Source: Ustilaginoidea virens
Lineage: Eukaryota; Ascomycota; Sordariomycetes; Hypocreales; Clavicipitaceae
Direction: 5' to 3'
DNA length: 64,000 bases
Assembly: GCF_000687475.1 (NCBI RefSeq)
Contig: NC_057322.1
Span: 558,001-622,000, forward strand
Shown: positions 51,583 through 62,951 of the stretch, one piece after another
Layout of the letters: each line of letters begins with the position of its first letter
How positions within the stretch are numbered: the stretch's first letter is position 1
The notes under the pieces: generated by a model
Database searches by the model: none
Told to the model about the DNA's origin: nothing
Seen by the model: the letters and a program-made list of their open reading frames with translations, nothing else
Position numbers and translations under genes: made by a program

Positions 51583-52212
51583 TATAGTGGTTAAAAGTCG
51601 TTAAAAATGGTGCCAATAGCTGTAGGAACAGATGAATAACCAGCTAAATAGCTGGCAAAATAGTCGAGTAACTAGCTGGACAGCTAGTAAATATAGTGGC
51701 TAGTAGCCTACTATAAAAGGTAACCGCAGAATATAGCGGTAGGTCTCAGTATAAAAGCACAGATGCCGTAGGCGTTGTGCAAGTCCAGAATATAGCGTTA
51801 GTATTTAAGGTGCTTATGCGGTGCCGTAATATAAAGGTGCCGTAAGTGGAAGAGTATAACAGGTGCCGTATAGTGCAGTAGGTGTCGTGCACTAGGTGCA
51901 AAGGTGTTATACAGTGGTATAGTGTGGTAGATATCACACTATAAAATCCGTAGGTGCCGTAGGTTACTCCGAAAATAACGTAAGGTTACGCTAAAAGTGC
52001 CGTAAGGTTACGCCGTAAGTTGCCGTAGGGGTACGCCGTTGATTGCCGCAGGGTAATGCCGTAGGTAACAAAGGGTAAGCCAAAGGTGATAAGGGTAAGC
52101 CAAGGATACCAAAGGATAGCTATATTAGTAGTACTAATAAGCAAGAGAGACCAAGGGGTGAACACAAAAGAGGTAGGGTAAAAACAAAGAAGTAAAACCC
52201 GGGCTCATAACC

Positions 52213-52949
52213 TATTGCAATTCTCAAGGTCACTATAAAAGCAAAGCCTTACTAGCTAGCTAGATGGCACAAGACTGTCTGCGACCTGTGAACTAATCTT
52301 AGTATAATACTAGATTTTTCACTAAGTCCTAAGACTATACAAGTGCTATAAAGCAGGGCAAGTGTAAAGGCAAGGCAAATATAAGATAACCAGAAAACGC
52401 AGGGAAGGTAAGAAGTTAAGAGGCATATAGTGCATTAACAGACTCGATTGTGCTACCCTTCTACTATCTAGAAAGAAGGGGGAAAGCTATCCTATATATA
52501 CACGAAGGAGGGGTGGGCCCAGGCATCCAAGGTAGCCAGTAAAAAAGCTCCCCGTAATGCTCGCTTTGCCACGTATATAATACGTCAGCAGCCCCACTAT
52601 ATCGGGCCTTTCCAACCACCCTAACCACCGCACTAGTAATTAGCCACCACGCTAGTGACTAACCACCACGCTAGTGACTACCCACCACACTAGTGGACTA
52701 GCCACTACACTAGTAGGCCGCCACCACACTAGTAGGCCCACCACGCTAATTTAGCAATGCCACACCTTTTTTTAATAAGGCCTACCTTACTTGATATACA
52801 GTAAATAATCCACTGAAAATCCTAAGGTAAAAGGCAAAGGCCTAAGGTAATACTACCATAAGTCCAAGAGGCGGTATAAGGGCCAGAAGGTTAGTAGGCC
52901 AGTAGGGCATAAGGCCAGCAGCCTAGTAGGCTACTATAGGATTTTAACA
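52213..52949 (-). repeat. C2 5' LTR and primer-binding site
   Basis: 737 bp, apparently identical to 46464-47200. The primer-binding site complement CCCGGGCTCATAACC lies at 52198-52212. Confidence 0.94.
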
Positions 52950-54171
52950 GCCCTATATGGGCTAAAACAAGCACCCCGCGAATGGCAATACCGGCTAAAA
53001 GACCTGATTTCTAGTGAAGGCTTCTTACCTTTAGCATCTGATGCTGCCGTTTTTTATAATAAGTAAACTAGCACCTTTATCGTCATTTATGTTGACGACT
53101 GCCTATTAGTTGGTCTAAATATAACTTATATTAACCAGCTAAAAAGGAAATTTCATAAGGTCTATACTATAGAAGACTGCGGTCTGGCTTCCTTCTTCCT
53201 AGGCGTATAAATTATACGAAATAGGAAGGAAGGTCTATTATGGCTACACCAAGCCTAATTTATAGCAGAGGTCTTAGCTAAATTCGGCTTATAGGATACT
53301 AAACCTCAGCTTATTCTACTTCAACTAGGGATTCTAAATGAATCTAGTGGAAAAGATCTTAGCCCCTATGATTAGAGCCTTTATTAGAGCCTTACTGGCA
53401 CTATAATATGGCTTATAATGATGACTAGGCCCGACCTAGCATTTCCTACCTAATACCTTTCTTGGTTTATATCGAAAGCAACTAATGTGCATCTAAATGC
53501 TGCGAAAGGCAGCTTTAGCTACCTTAAAGGCATTGAGAACCTAGCTATTTGCTTTAGTACTACTAAAAGCAACTAACAGCCTATTATAACCGCTTATTCT
53601 GATAGCGATTTTGCTGGCTGTAAAGAAACCTCTAAATCTACTGGAGGCTTCTTAACTACTATTAATAGTGGTCCTATTAGCTGGCGTTCTAAGCGAGCCT
53701 TTTTAGTAGTGCTATCTACTTTAGAAGCTGAATCTGATGCATTATTTGAGACTATCTGTGAAGTATAGTGGCTTTTTAACCTTTGTAAGGAGCTGGAAAT
53801 TGATATTGTACGCCCTATACCGCTATACTGCGATAACTAAGGCTCTATTTCGAATTCTAACGACCCTAATTAGTATGCTCGCATTAAGTATACGCTATTA
53901 AAATTCCGGTATATTAGGGAGCAAGCCCAGCTAGGCTTGGTTAAAATTACCTACTTACCTACTAATAGTATGCCTGCTGACGGTCTTACCAAGCCACTAC
54001 CGGGCCCTAAATTTACTAGGTTCCGTGAGTTACTAGGTCTTAGGGCCTGCTAACTTATACTAACTAACTAAGGTTTTTTCTTATGTTTTTCCTTAGCACT
54101 TTTATTGCATTTTCTTTCCCTATCCTTTATATAACGATTAGCTTGATACTACAGTAGCTAATCAGAGGGGG

Positions 54172-54927
54172 TGTTAAAATCCTATAGTAGCCTACTAGGC
54201 TGCTGGCCTTATACCGTCTTTTAGACTTACGGTAGTCTTACCAACCTTAGGCCTTTGCCTTTTACCTTAAGGATTTTCAGTGGATTATTTACTGTATATC
54301 AAGTAAGGTAGGCCGTAAGGTAGGCCTTATTAAAAAGGTGTGGTATTGCTAAATTAGCGTGGTGGCCTATTAGCGTGGTGGCGGCCTACTAGTGTGGTGG
54401 CTAGTCCACTAGTGTGGTGGTTAGTCACTAGCGTGGTAGCTAGTCCACTAGTGTGGTGGCTAGTATACTAGCGTGGTGGTTAGTCTACTAGCGTAATAGC
54501 TAATTACTAGTGCGGTGGTTAGGGTGGTTGGAAAGGCCGGATATAGTGGGGCTGCTGACGTATTGTATACGTGGCAAGTGAGCATTACGGGGAGCTTTCT
54601 TACTGGCTACCTTGGATGCCTGGGCCCACCCCTCTTTGTGTATATATAGGATAGCTTTCCCCCTTCTTTCTAGATAGCAGAAGGGTAGCACAATCAAACC
54701 TATTAATGCACTATATGCCTCTTAACTTCCACCTTCCCTGCGTTTCTGGTTATCTTATATTTGCCTTGCCTTTACACTTGCCTTGCTTTATAGCACTTGT
54801 ATAGTCTTAGGACTTGGTGAAAAATCTAGTATTTATACTAAGATTAGTTCACAGGTCGCAGACAGTCTTGTGCCATCTAGCTAACTAGTAAGGCTCTGCT
54901 TTTATAGTGACCTTGAGAATTGCAATA
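54172..54927 (+). repeat. C3 3' LTR
   Basis: 756 bp preceded by AGAGGGGG at 54164-54171. Ends TTGCAATA and then TSD GTTAG. Confidence 0.95.
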
Positions 54928-55506
54928 GTTAGTTTCACTAAGGGGTACCTAGTTATACGTAGGGTTGCGCGCGTGGTATTAAGTACCGTGAGGTCACCGG
55001 TTAAAGGTATGATTACTTCTTTGATTATAATTGACTAACTAAGAGGAAAGAAAGGAAGCAAAAGAGTAATTACACGATGTGGCCTTTTTGTGCGTGCTGT
55101 AGTCACGTGCTTCGGCGCGGTCGGGCCGGACTGCCCGCGTGCCCTATCGGGCTCAGGGGTAAAGGGGCAAAAGGGGCCAAAGTGGCCACATCGTGCGCAT
55201 CGGGTGTGCGCGGCATATCCGTCGCAATGTGCCCAATTGGGCACCTTGCGACAGCGATTCCGACACCGGCTGCGCCTGTGCCATAATGTGGCTAGAACTC
55301 GGGCTGTGTCTGCGCCTAGCCTAGCAAGGCTTACGTAAGGCAGACATTCGGGGGCTGCGGGCTAGTACCAGGGCCTGACCCTTAGCACCTATAGATATAA
55401 ATAGGCTGTAAAGAGGCCCAGTACCGGATCCTCTTCTTTTCTTCCCTGGCATATTTGATATATTCATTCGAAGCCTATGCAGTCGCTATAGAGCCAGCCT
55501 TTTACA

Positions 55507-55724
55507 TAGCTTAGTAAACTATTCTTTATTAAATATGTTGGAATACGACTAAGAAGTACCTAATTATACGTAGGGTGCGCGTGGTCACGTGCGGCCTAAG
55601 CCGCCTGTGCACCCCTGTTGGGTGCGGGGAAAAATGGGGCCACAACGGTCGGTTGCCCCTAATTGACTACGACGAAGACGACGATTTCGACAAACCAAGT
55701 AACTAATTATTACAAGGTCGAATT
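55507..55724. other. Spacer with short LTR-like fragment
   Basis: 55536-55692 begins TGTTGG and ends GATTTCGACA and shares CTAATTATACGTAGGGT and GTCACGTGC with the A LTR, so it may be a 157-bp deleted solo LTR of an A relative. Flanking 5-mers (AAATA and AACCA) do not match. Otherwise nothing seen. Confidence 0.5.
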
Positions 55725-56270
55725 TGTCGGACAGTCGGTCAGTCAGCCAGTCAATCAGCGCACCTGACTGTAAGGCATACGTGCCGCGGTACGCCCACGT
55801 GACTGCGGCACGCACACATAAAAAGGCCATGTCGTCAGATGCAGCCCTCTCTGCCTTTTTTCTCCCTTTTTTCTAGTCAGTCATATAGTCATAATCAAAG
55901 AGGACTAATACCTTTAATTGGTAATATAGTAATTATAGCGATGCCTTAGCATCCCGCGCGCACCCTATGGACTGGGACCCAAGTATATATCAACACTGAT
56001 CAGTAGTGGTAATAGCACCACTCACAGGATATAGAGCACTATCATCCTGCTAAGAAGGTTCACTACAGATCATTAAGATGCGACCTGGAAGAGGCGATTT
56101 CATGGAAATCGTGCTAATAAGGAAGACGAAGCGATCCATTTAGTCGACGGTCGAATAACTTCGTTAACCAGAGGAATAAACTGCGAATGCTAACCTTTCC
56201 TCCTCTCGTCTATCACGAGCGATTTTTTATACCTAGATAAGTTGCCGGTGCAGACCTTCTGGATATATAT
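55725..56270 (+). mobile_element. F element 5' end (A-related Copia), left copy
   Basis: LTR of 271 bp at 55725-55995 (TGTCGGACAG...ATCAACA), followed by internal leader sequence to about 56,270 resembling the leader of A (AATCGTGCTAATAA and TCGTCTATCACGAG occur in both). The rest of the element is missing. An inverted copy of the first 400 bp lies at 63,120-63,515. Confidence 0.75.
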
Positions 56271-56472
56271 GAATCAATACAACCTGGCTATCCCCTTTTA
56301 CTAGGGCCGGATAGCAGCCGCTGAATTCCCCGGCTATCCTATTAAATTTAAATATAGCGGCAGGCTCCTATTGCTGCCGCTATCCTGCTCAATCCGTCCG
56401 ATCCGTTATACCGGCCTTCCTATTAATATTGAATATAGCGGCAGGCGCGGCAGGCTCCTTCCGGCTGCCACT
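56271..56472. repeat. GC-rich hairpin-forming block, left of D
   Basis: Contains a perfect 10-bp stem, ATAGCGGCAG/CTGCCGCTAT with a 10-nt loop, at 56354-56383, and repeated TAGCGGCAGGC and GGCTATCC/GGATAGC arms. A similar block sits right of D at 62952-63118. Richer in GC and less mutated than its surroundings. Confidence 0.65.
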
Positions 56473-56799
56473 TATTAGATATTAAGAACTTAGGTTGATC
56501 CGAAATCTCCGGACTAATATTATTCCGACCCGATAATACTCTTCTCTCTCCTTTCTCTATAGACTCTATATATTAGTTCTTTATCGTGATATCAATATAC
56601 AATATAATTATATTATTACGTTCAATAGATTATAAGCCCGGATAGCGGTAAATACATAAGAGGAGAATTAATATATAGACCTAACTAGCTATACTTCTAC
56701 TTACACCTTAAAGATATCTTAACCGAATATCTACTAATAATAACAAATAAGCTAAATCTAGAAAATAATTCTCCTAACCACTATATATAAGCCCGATAA

Positions 56800-59700
56800 G
56801 CCGGTAACTATAACTATAAGTAACAATAGGTATAACTTTAGACTAAAAGAAATAGTTCGAAAGGCTATTATAATCCGGTTCCTCTATAAGGAACGTTTCC
56901 TGCTTTTAATTTAGGCTATTAGCGCAGTATATAACTATAACGCTTTTAATATCTCTCCTCCACCTAGCGATATATATAGCCTAGTAATACCGAGTTCCTA
57001 TATTATTATAAGTGGATATTCTAATAAAGAAGAAACACTTTTAGCTCTAAGCTTAGATAAAATCTAGGGATTAGAAGCCTATATACTCTCGGACTTATCT
57101 GTATATAATATAAATGCATTAGGAGTAGAGTTTTTATATACCCCTATACTTAAAAATTCTAACTAAGGGCTTAATCCCTAAGTAGAAATAAAAGGAGATT
57201 ACTAAAAACCACTATTAACTTCTTCTTTTTATTTATAAGATTGCCAAGAATTACTACCTTCTCCTTCTAATCTATAACCTATATCTAATCTACTGGATGC
57301 TTTTTATTATTCTTACCTATCTATTAAGCGCTCTTTTCTAAAAACCCTTAGCGATTATAATAAAAGAAATATCTAGTAGATTAAGAGGTTTTTTATTTAT
57401 ACTAAAATTAGAAACGCTATTTTACTAGCCGACCTAAAAGCTTAAGATAGAAGACTAAATAGGTATAGTAGGCTATAGGGATCTACTTAATCGAAACGCC
57501 TTACTACTAAAATAATTAGCAGGAGAAATAGATAAAGCCTACGCTAATAAGGTCGAACTCTAGTAAATCTATTAAGATAAAGTTATATTAAGAATACATA
57601 ATAGGCTAGGTCTCCTCCTTAGAATAATTATAAATTATAAAATAACTGTAAAAGAGCTGCTTAACCTATTAGAACTTAAATATTAACTATAAGGGGATGC
57701 CGTCTTCTAAGAGCTAGATACGAAATATTAAGCCTTATCCCTTACAATTAGCGAAAGTATTATAGACTTTATAAAAAAACTTAAAGAGACTTATAATAAA
57801 TTTAAATAACTCTATAATACCTATAATATTAGAGAACCTTACTTTATTAATAAATTTTTAATTAGGCTTAGTCTTAACTTCTACTCTTTTTAAATAGTAT
57901 TTTATTAGAATAACCTATTACTCCCTAAGAAAAACGAAAATAGAATAGAGACTCTAGCTATAACCTTTAATATTACCCTCTTTACTGCCTAATAAGAAGA
58001 GCTAGCTATTAAGTAATATAATACAAAAATAGCAATAATCGCAAAATATAACTTACCGCGCTATAATCAATCGAAATACTTCTATATATACTATAAAATA
58101 AATAGATATATAGATAAATAATGCTTTATCCTATATCCCGAGCTTAAGCGAAAGTAAGTATAAAATAATAATTATAAAAGAAAATATAGATTCACCTAAC
58201 GATAAAAATAGCTAGAAGAATCTATAAATATAAATATAATCGCCGCTCTAGCTTTCCTAAACTCGGCATTTATAAATATAGATGCAATTACACTTAAGGC
58301 ATTACTATCTAAAATAGTATAGACGCTCGTAAGGATATATATCCTCGATAGTAGTATGTCCTTATATATATTCTATAGAAGTAATAATTTTATTAACCTT
58401 ACTAGCTACTCTAGAAGCCTAATTAATAGTATTACTAATACTATAATTATACTATAGGGTTAAAGAATATATAAAATAATACTCTAGAATATATAGCTAA
58501 TTATCTTAAAGAACGCCTTATATATGCCAGATATATATATTAATCTAGTATCTATTGTAGTACTAAATAAAGATAAAATAACTACTATCTTTAAAAACGG
58601 TAAAGTAGTAGTTACTCTTAATAGCATTATCATCCTTACGGCTATAAAGCGATACGGCATATATATTATAGACGAAAATATAGAGAATTTTAATATAGCT
58701 TTAGCTAGCTTTAATATTATAGATCTAAACCTATAAATCTAATACGATAGGCTAGGCCACTTAAGCGAGGCTAATATTAAACAATTGCAAAATATATTAA
58801 TAGGCTTTTAGCCTATTTAACCTAGTCATATTTGCGATAAATACTATAAGGGCAAGATATATAAAGTTCTATATACTTACTTAATTAAAAGGGAAACCAG
58901 ACCCTTTAAGAGCCTATATATAGATATTACTAGTCCGTTCTCTAAACTAGGGTTAAATAGCAAGAGATACTAAGCGGTATTTATAGACGATTTTACTAAT
59001 ATAACTTAGGTTTTTCTAATTAAGTTTAAGTCCGAATTTAAGTTATTATTCTATAAATTAGTTAAGCAGCATAAGATATATATATAATACCTATAGTATT
59101 TCTATCTCGATCGAGAGGGAGAGAACTTAATATACTTACTCTAACTTTTCTATAATAATTATAGGATTAAAGTATTCTATACCGCGATAGACTAATACTA
59201 GTAAAACGGCCTAGCTAAGAGAACTAATTATATGCTAATAGAAAAGCTTAACCTAACTTTTATTAATATAAGACTTAAAAGGAAATAGTAGCTATATATC
59301 CTTAAGATAATTAACTACCTATATAATATTAGCCTTATATTAAGTATAGATAAAATACCCTATAAAGCCTAGCATAATAAAAAACCAGATCTCTAATATA
59401 TATAGGTAATAGGCTTCTATATATTTATACTTTTGCCTTTTAAAAAAAGGCAAAAAATAAAAGAATAAAGTACCTACTACTACCTCTTTAGCTATTAAGG
59501 GAGCTATAACTATATACTACTCGATAATAACAGAAAGGTATTTATAACTAATAATATCTAATTCGCCGAGACCTAAGATAAAAAGCATAAAGACCTATAG
59601 CCCTATAAGTAGAGATAACGAATAATCTAGCTTTTCCTAAATAATATAACTCTACTAAAGGCAACCTTAGTACACCTAGATAATAATCGCATAATAGAAT

Positions 59701-62340
59701 TATCTAATACTAATACATTAGGCAGCCTTTATATACTAAAAAGCAAAAGCTAAGATAAATACAAACTTAATATATAAGTCTAAAATCCCTTAGACTAACT
59801 AAATAAAACGCAAAATACTATTATTATTACTATACTAAATATTCCTTAATATATAGTTATAAATAGAGTAGCCATTCGATCGAGTCTATAACTCCCTAAA
59901 GATAGCTAAATAAAACTAAACTATAAACTTTATGCCTAATAGTGCCTAATTAATAAAAACGATATCCTAATCGGGCTAATTTTAATAAATATATTACTAG
60001 CCGCCTAAAGGATTAACCCTAGCGAACCTAAGACATATAGGCAGGCAATATTTGGAATATATTAGGATAATTAGCTAAAAGCAATATATAACAAACTAAA
60101 ATCAATTAAGGATAATAAAACCTAGTATAAAGCTTACCTATTAAGGGGGTAATAAGTGCTATAAGGAAAATAGGTATATAAACTTAAGTAAGGTCCAAGC
60201 GGCGATATACTTAAGTATAAGGCTAGATTTATAATTAGAGGCTTTAAATAGGAAGAGGGTATTAATTACTATAAGACTTTCGCCTTAGTTATTAAACCTA
60301 TAAACTATAAACTGATTTTCGTAATTACTACCGCTTTAGACCTTAAGGTTAAATAGATAGATATAAAAATAGCCTTTTGTTGAAATCAGCGCCTTTTTAG
60401 CTGTATTTTGGTACTGGTCTCGCTACCGTACGACGTCTCTACGTTGAGATATCGCGGTGGCTATACCAGGCGCCTTGGTGGGGCACAGCGCCCCACAACG
60501 CCGATTACAGTGGGCCACAGCGCCGGTCACGGCACCGGTACAGCGACCCACATCCGGCCACAGCGGCCGGTCACAGCGGGCCACAGGGCCCACAACAGGC
60601 GGCGCATTTCTACGGGATTACCAAATGGGCAAACCTTGCTAATACCAGCACTTTCGGCCTTCTACATACAGTCACCCGCCACACCGGTCATTTACGGCAG
60701 ACCGATATAGGGCTTCCGGCCCGTATGGCAGGCTGTTATAGGGCATCCGGCACACCGCTATAAGCCACTGGGCTTGGTTGGGCATGCACTGGGTAGGATA
60801 TTGGGCACAGACTGGGCACGGTTGGGCAGACCGACTTTTCGTCGGGTTTTTCGCTATTTTTGCGGTTTTTCATTATTTTCAACCACTTTTCAAGATGGTA
60901 GAAATATGCCCAAAATTCCCTCTTTCTAGCTAGAATAGTCACCAACAATTAGAATCAGATTTCCCTGACATCTTTGCTCTGGTCAACCTCTTGTGCGCTT
61001 TAAATCTTTAACCAGCTCTTTGTTTTATTCTGCAACGCCTTGTACGCCACTGTCGGTATCCAGTACATTTCCAACAGTGTTCTGAATCACCATTTTGCAA
61101 CACCTTTCTTTATGGAAATATTAATAAAGAAATATAGCTTAAATAGCTAGAGGGCTTTAATAATAAGTTAGGCAAATACTGCCGCCTACAAAAGGCCCTC
61201 TATAGACTAAAATAATTACTATATATTTAGTATAATACCCTCAGTAAGTTCCTCCTTATATTAGGGTTCTAACCGCTATACTCTAATATTAAAGTCTTCG
61301 TATATAATAGCACTTTTATTACGGTTTATATCGATAACCTTCTTATTATCGGACCTAATAAGTAGAAAGTAATATATATTAAAAGAAAACTATCTAAATA
61401 ATTCTAAATAAGCGACCTTAGACCCTATAGTTACTACCTAGGTATAGCAATCTCCTAGGACTATTATAGATATATATTATTACTATCGCAATAAGTATAT
61501 ATTATAAAAATCCTATAAGATCTAGGGATATTAAAATGCACTATAATAAAGAACCTAATCGATCTAAAAGTTAAACTTATCCTTATTACTAATAAAGACT
61601 AATTAGACTAAAAATTAAAAAGCTAATATACAATAGCAATAGGATGCCTTATATATACGATGCTTAGCACTTAGCTAGATATTATATTTAGTATCTCCCT
61701 TTATAGTCGATTTATATAAAACCTAACGCCTACCTATACTATAGCCGTAAAATGCATTTTACGTTACCTTAAGGGCATATTATACCTAGTACTCTAATAT
61801 AAGGGTGATATAGGCGATATATAAGGATAGATAGATATAGATTAAAAAGGTAATATTAAAACTAGGCGCTTTACCTCTAGATATATTTTTAATATTAAGA
61901 GCGGTACGATTAGCTAAAGCTTATAACGATAAGCAATAGTCGCGCTTTTATTAATAAAAGCAGAATATATAGGCTAGACCTAAGCTGCTAAAGAGGCTAT
62001 TTAGCTGCAAGAACTCCTTACCGAACTAGTAGGATAGGTAAAATAACAATTAGATATTAAAGCGACTATTATCTATAGTAATAACTAAAGAGCCATCTTT
62101 ATAATAAAGAACCCTAAGTTTCATACTTAAATAAAATATATTACTATTTAATAACACTTTATTAGGGAAAGAGTCGCAGACGGATAAATTGACCTAGAAT
62201 ATACGCCAACAGACCATTAAATTGCAAACGGCCTAATAAAGCCGCTATCTGGTCAACTTTTTGAAAAATTCCGCGATACCCTCGGCCTTATAGATACAAA
62301 AGATATAAGACTGCAATCCGAATAAGAGGGAGCTTAATTA
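56800..62340 (+). pseudogene. Element D gag-pol remnant
   Basis: Plus strand: Gag-like region about 57,200-58,200; a preserved protease/preintegrase stretch at 58524-58736 followed by YDRLGHLSEANI and CDKYYKGK at about 58,740-58,860; integrase core about 58,910-59,290 (VFIDDFTN, NGLAKRTN); RT about 60,170-61,500, split by the solo LTR, with FAPV-type TFALVIKPINYKLIF and VYIDNLLIIGPNK (YxDD reads YIDN); RNase H about 61,850-62,310 with a TKPLSGQLF-like ending. Stops at Gln/Trp sites every few dozen codons. Separate lineage from A, B and C. Confidence 0.82.
60378..61102 (+). repeat. Solo LTR of the B family inside D
   Basis: 725 bp, TGTTGAAATC...TTTTGCAACA, flanked by a perfect TSD CCTTT (60373-60377 and 61103-61107), inside the RT region of D. 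Far less mutated than D, so it arrived after D had decayed. It has internal deletions relative to the 748-bp B LTRs, so B-family recombination produced it, not the resident B copy. Confidence 0.93.
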
Positions 62341-62417
62341 GCACCTATCTCTTAAGGGGGAGAATATAGCAGATAAACTCATCGCAAGAAAATCACACCC
62401 TTATCTTTATATATATT

Positions 62418-62660
62418 AGATATGTGGCAGTACGATCGCCCTTATTTCTATATAGGCCAGATATAAGGTGGCACGGTCGCCCTTATTTTATATATATTAA
62501 ATATACGGCGGCACGGTCGCTCTCATTTCCATATAGGCTAAATATAAGGCGGCACGGCCGCCCTTATTTTTCATAATGCATTAAATATATAGCAACATAA
62601 TCGCCCTCTCTCCTATATGCATTAAGATATGCAGCGATATAGTCGACCCTACTATATAAA
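62418..62660 (+). repeat. 41-43 bp tandem repeat upstream of D 3' LTR
   Basis: About six units around GGCGGCACGGTCGCCCTTATTT with an AT-rich second half, lying between the end of pol and the polypurine tract. The core GGCACGG-CGCC is kept in the middle units and decays outward. Confidence 0.82.
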
Positions 62661-62951
62661 GGTATAGCTATTTACCGCGACTCGCAAAGAAAATACAGAT
62701 ATATCCTATAATTAGGGAAATATACTAAAAGCGAGGGAAGAATAGGTATTATAGGTATAACTATCTAGGAAGAACTACTATCGGTTCGAGGGGGAGTGTT
62801 AGATATTGGGAACTTAGGTTAATCCGAAATCTCTAGATTAATATTATTCCGACCTAATGATACTCTTCTCTCTCCTTTCTCTATAGACTCTATATATTAG
62901 TTCTTTATCGTGACATCAATATACAATATAATCATATTATTACGTTCAATA

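Larger units (their letters stand above)
46464..52949 (-). mobile_element. Copia LTR retrotransposon C2, shorter sibling of C1/C3
   Basis: Perfect TSD GCCCT at 46459-46463 and 52950-52954. 6486 bp, minus orientation, inside the RT region of C3. The two 737-bp LTRs look identical by eye, so it is the youngest full insertion here. It is about 816 bp shorter than C1/C3 because of a rearranged Gag, a shorter leader and LTRs one unit (19 bp) shorter. Confidence 0.95.
42646..54053 (+). pseudogene. C3 gag-pol remnant, interrupted by C2
   Basis: ATG at 42646 (MAESGSYKVPESDT) and stop at 54051-54053; coding segments 42646-46463 and 52955-54053. Gag has the FDQWKQALTIQLRAFKIANF block and the capsid-like FTGYKGTLEAFNSEF block. 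The DTGS protease site of relatives reads DIGS (about 43,917). Preintegrase and integrase lie about 44,540-45,180, the linker about 45,740-45,830, RT up to 46,463 where C2 enters inside the KKAL/YGLKQ motif, then RT end and RNase H at 52,955-54,050. TAA/TAG at Gln or Trp positions, many shared with C1. Confidence 0.88.
41135..54927 (+). mobile_element. Copia LTR retrotransposon C3, split by C2
   Basis: Perfect TSD GTTAG at 41130-41134 and 54928-54932. 756-bp LTRs. Without C2 and its TSD copy it is 7302 bp, equal to C1. Plus orientation, opposite to A. Confidence 0.95.
11718..55265 (-). mobile_element. Copia LTR retrotransposon A (host of the nest)
   Basis: Outer limits set by a perfect 5-bp TSD CCGGC at 11713-11717 and 55266-55270. 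LTRs are 339 bp. The element reads right to left: 5' LTR at the right end, Gag remnants at 38133-41128, pol remnants at 12340-15881. It is interrupted by C1 (15882-38127) and C3 (41135-54927). Unnested length is about 7.5 kb. Heavily RIP-mutated and certainly dead. Confidence 0.9.
41129..55265 (-). repeat. Element A 5' LTR, split by C3
   Basis: Six bases at 41129-41134 plus 54933-55265 make 339 bp, equal to the 3' LTR. C3 landed six bases inside the LTR edge. Confidence 0.88.
11702..55506 (+). mobile_element. Solo LTR of an E-related Gypsy family, split by element A
   Basis: Bases 11702-11717 plus 55271-55506, joined after removing element A and one CCGGC copy, form an LTR-like unit of about 250 bp starting TGTTACGGGCT and ending CCTTTTACA. 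It resembles the sense strand of the E LTRs (TGTCACGGG...TTTTACA), including the TATAAATAGGCT stretch. No matching target-site duplication: left flank ATAAG, right flank TAGCT. It is the oldest layer of this nest. The lost duplication may mean recombination between two copies or later decay. Confidence 0.7.
56473..62951 (+). mobile_element. Copia LTR retrotransposon D
   Basis: 155-bp LTRs at 56473-56627 and 62797-62951. TSD CCACT (56468-56472) versus CTACT (62952-62956), one C-to-T apart. Left LTR starts TATTAGAT where the right one has TGTTAGAT. Primer-binding site GATTATAAGCCCGG at 56628-56641 resembles the initiator tRNA-Met site of B and C after G-to-A changes. Polypurine tract CGAGGGGGAG at 62787-62796. 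Very heavily RIP-mutated. Confidence 0.88.

Noticed and set aside
55536..55692. Full solo LTR call for the A-like fragment
   Set aside because: Length is less than half of the A LTR and the flanking 5-mers do not match, so only an LTR-like fragment is claimed.
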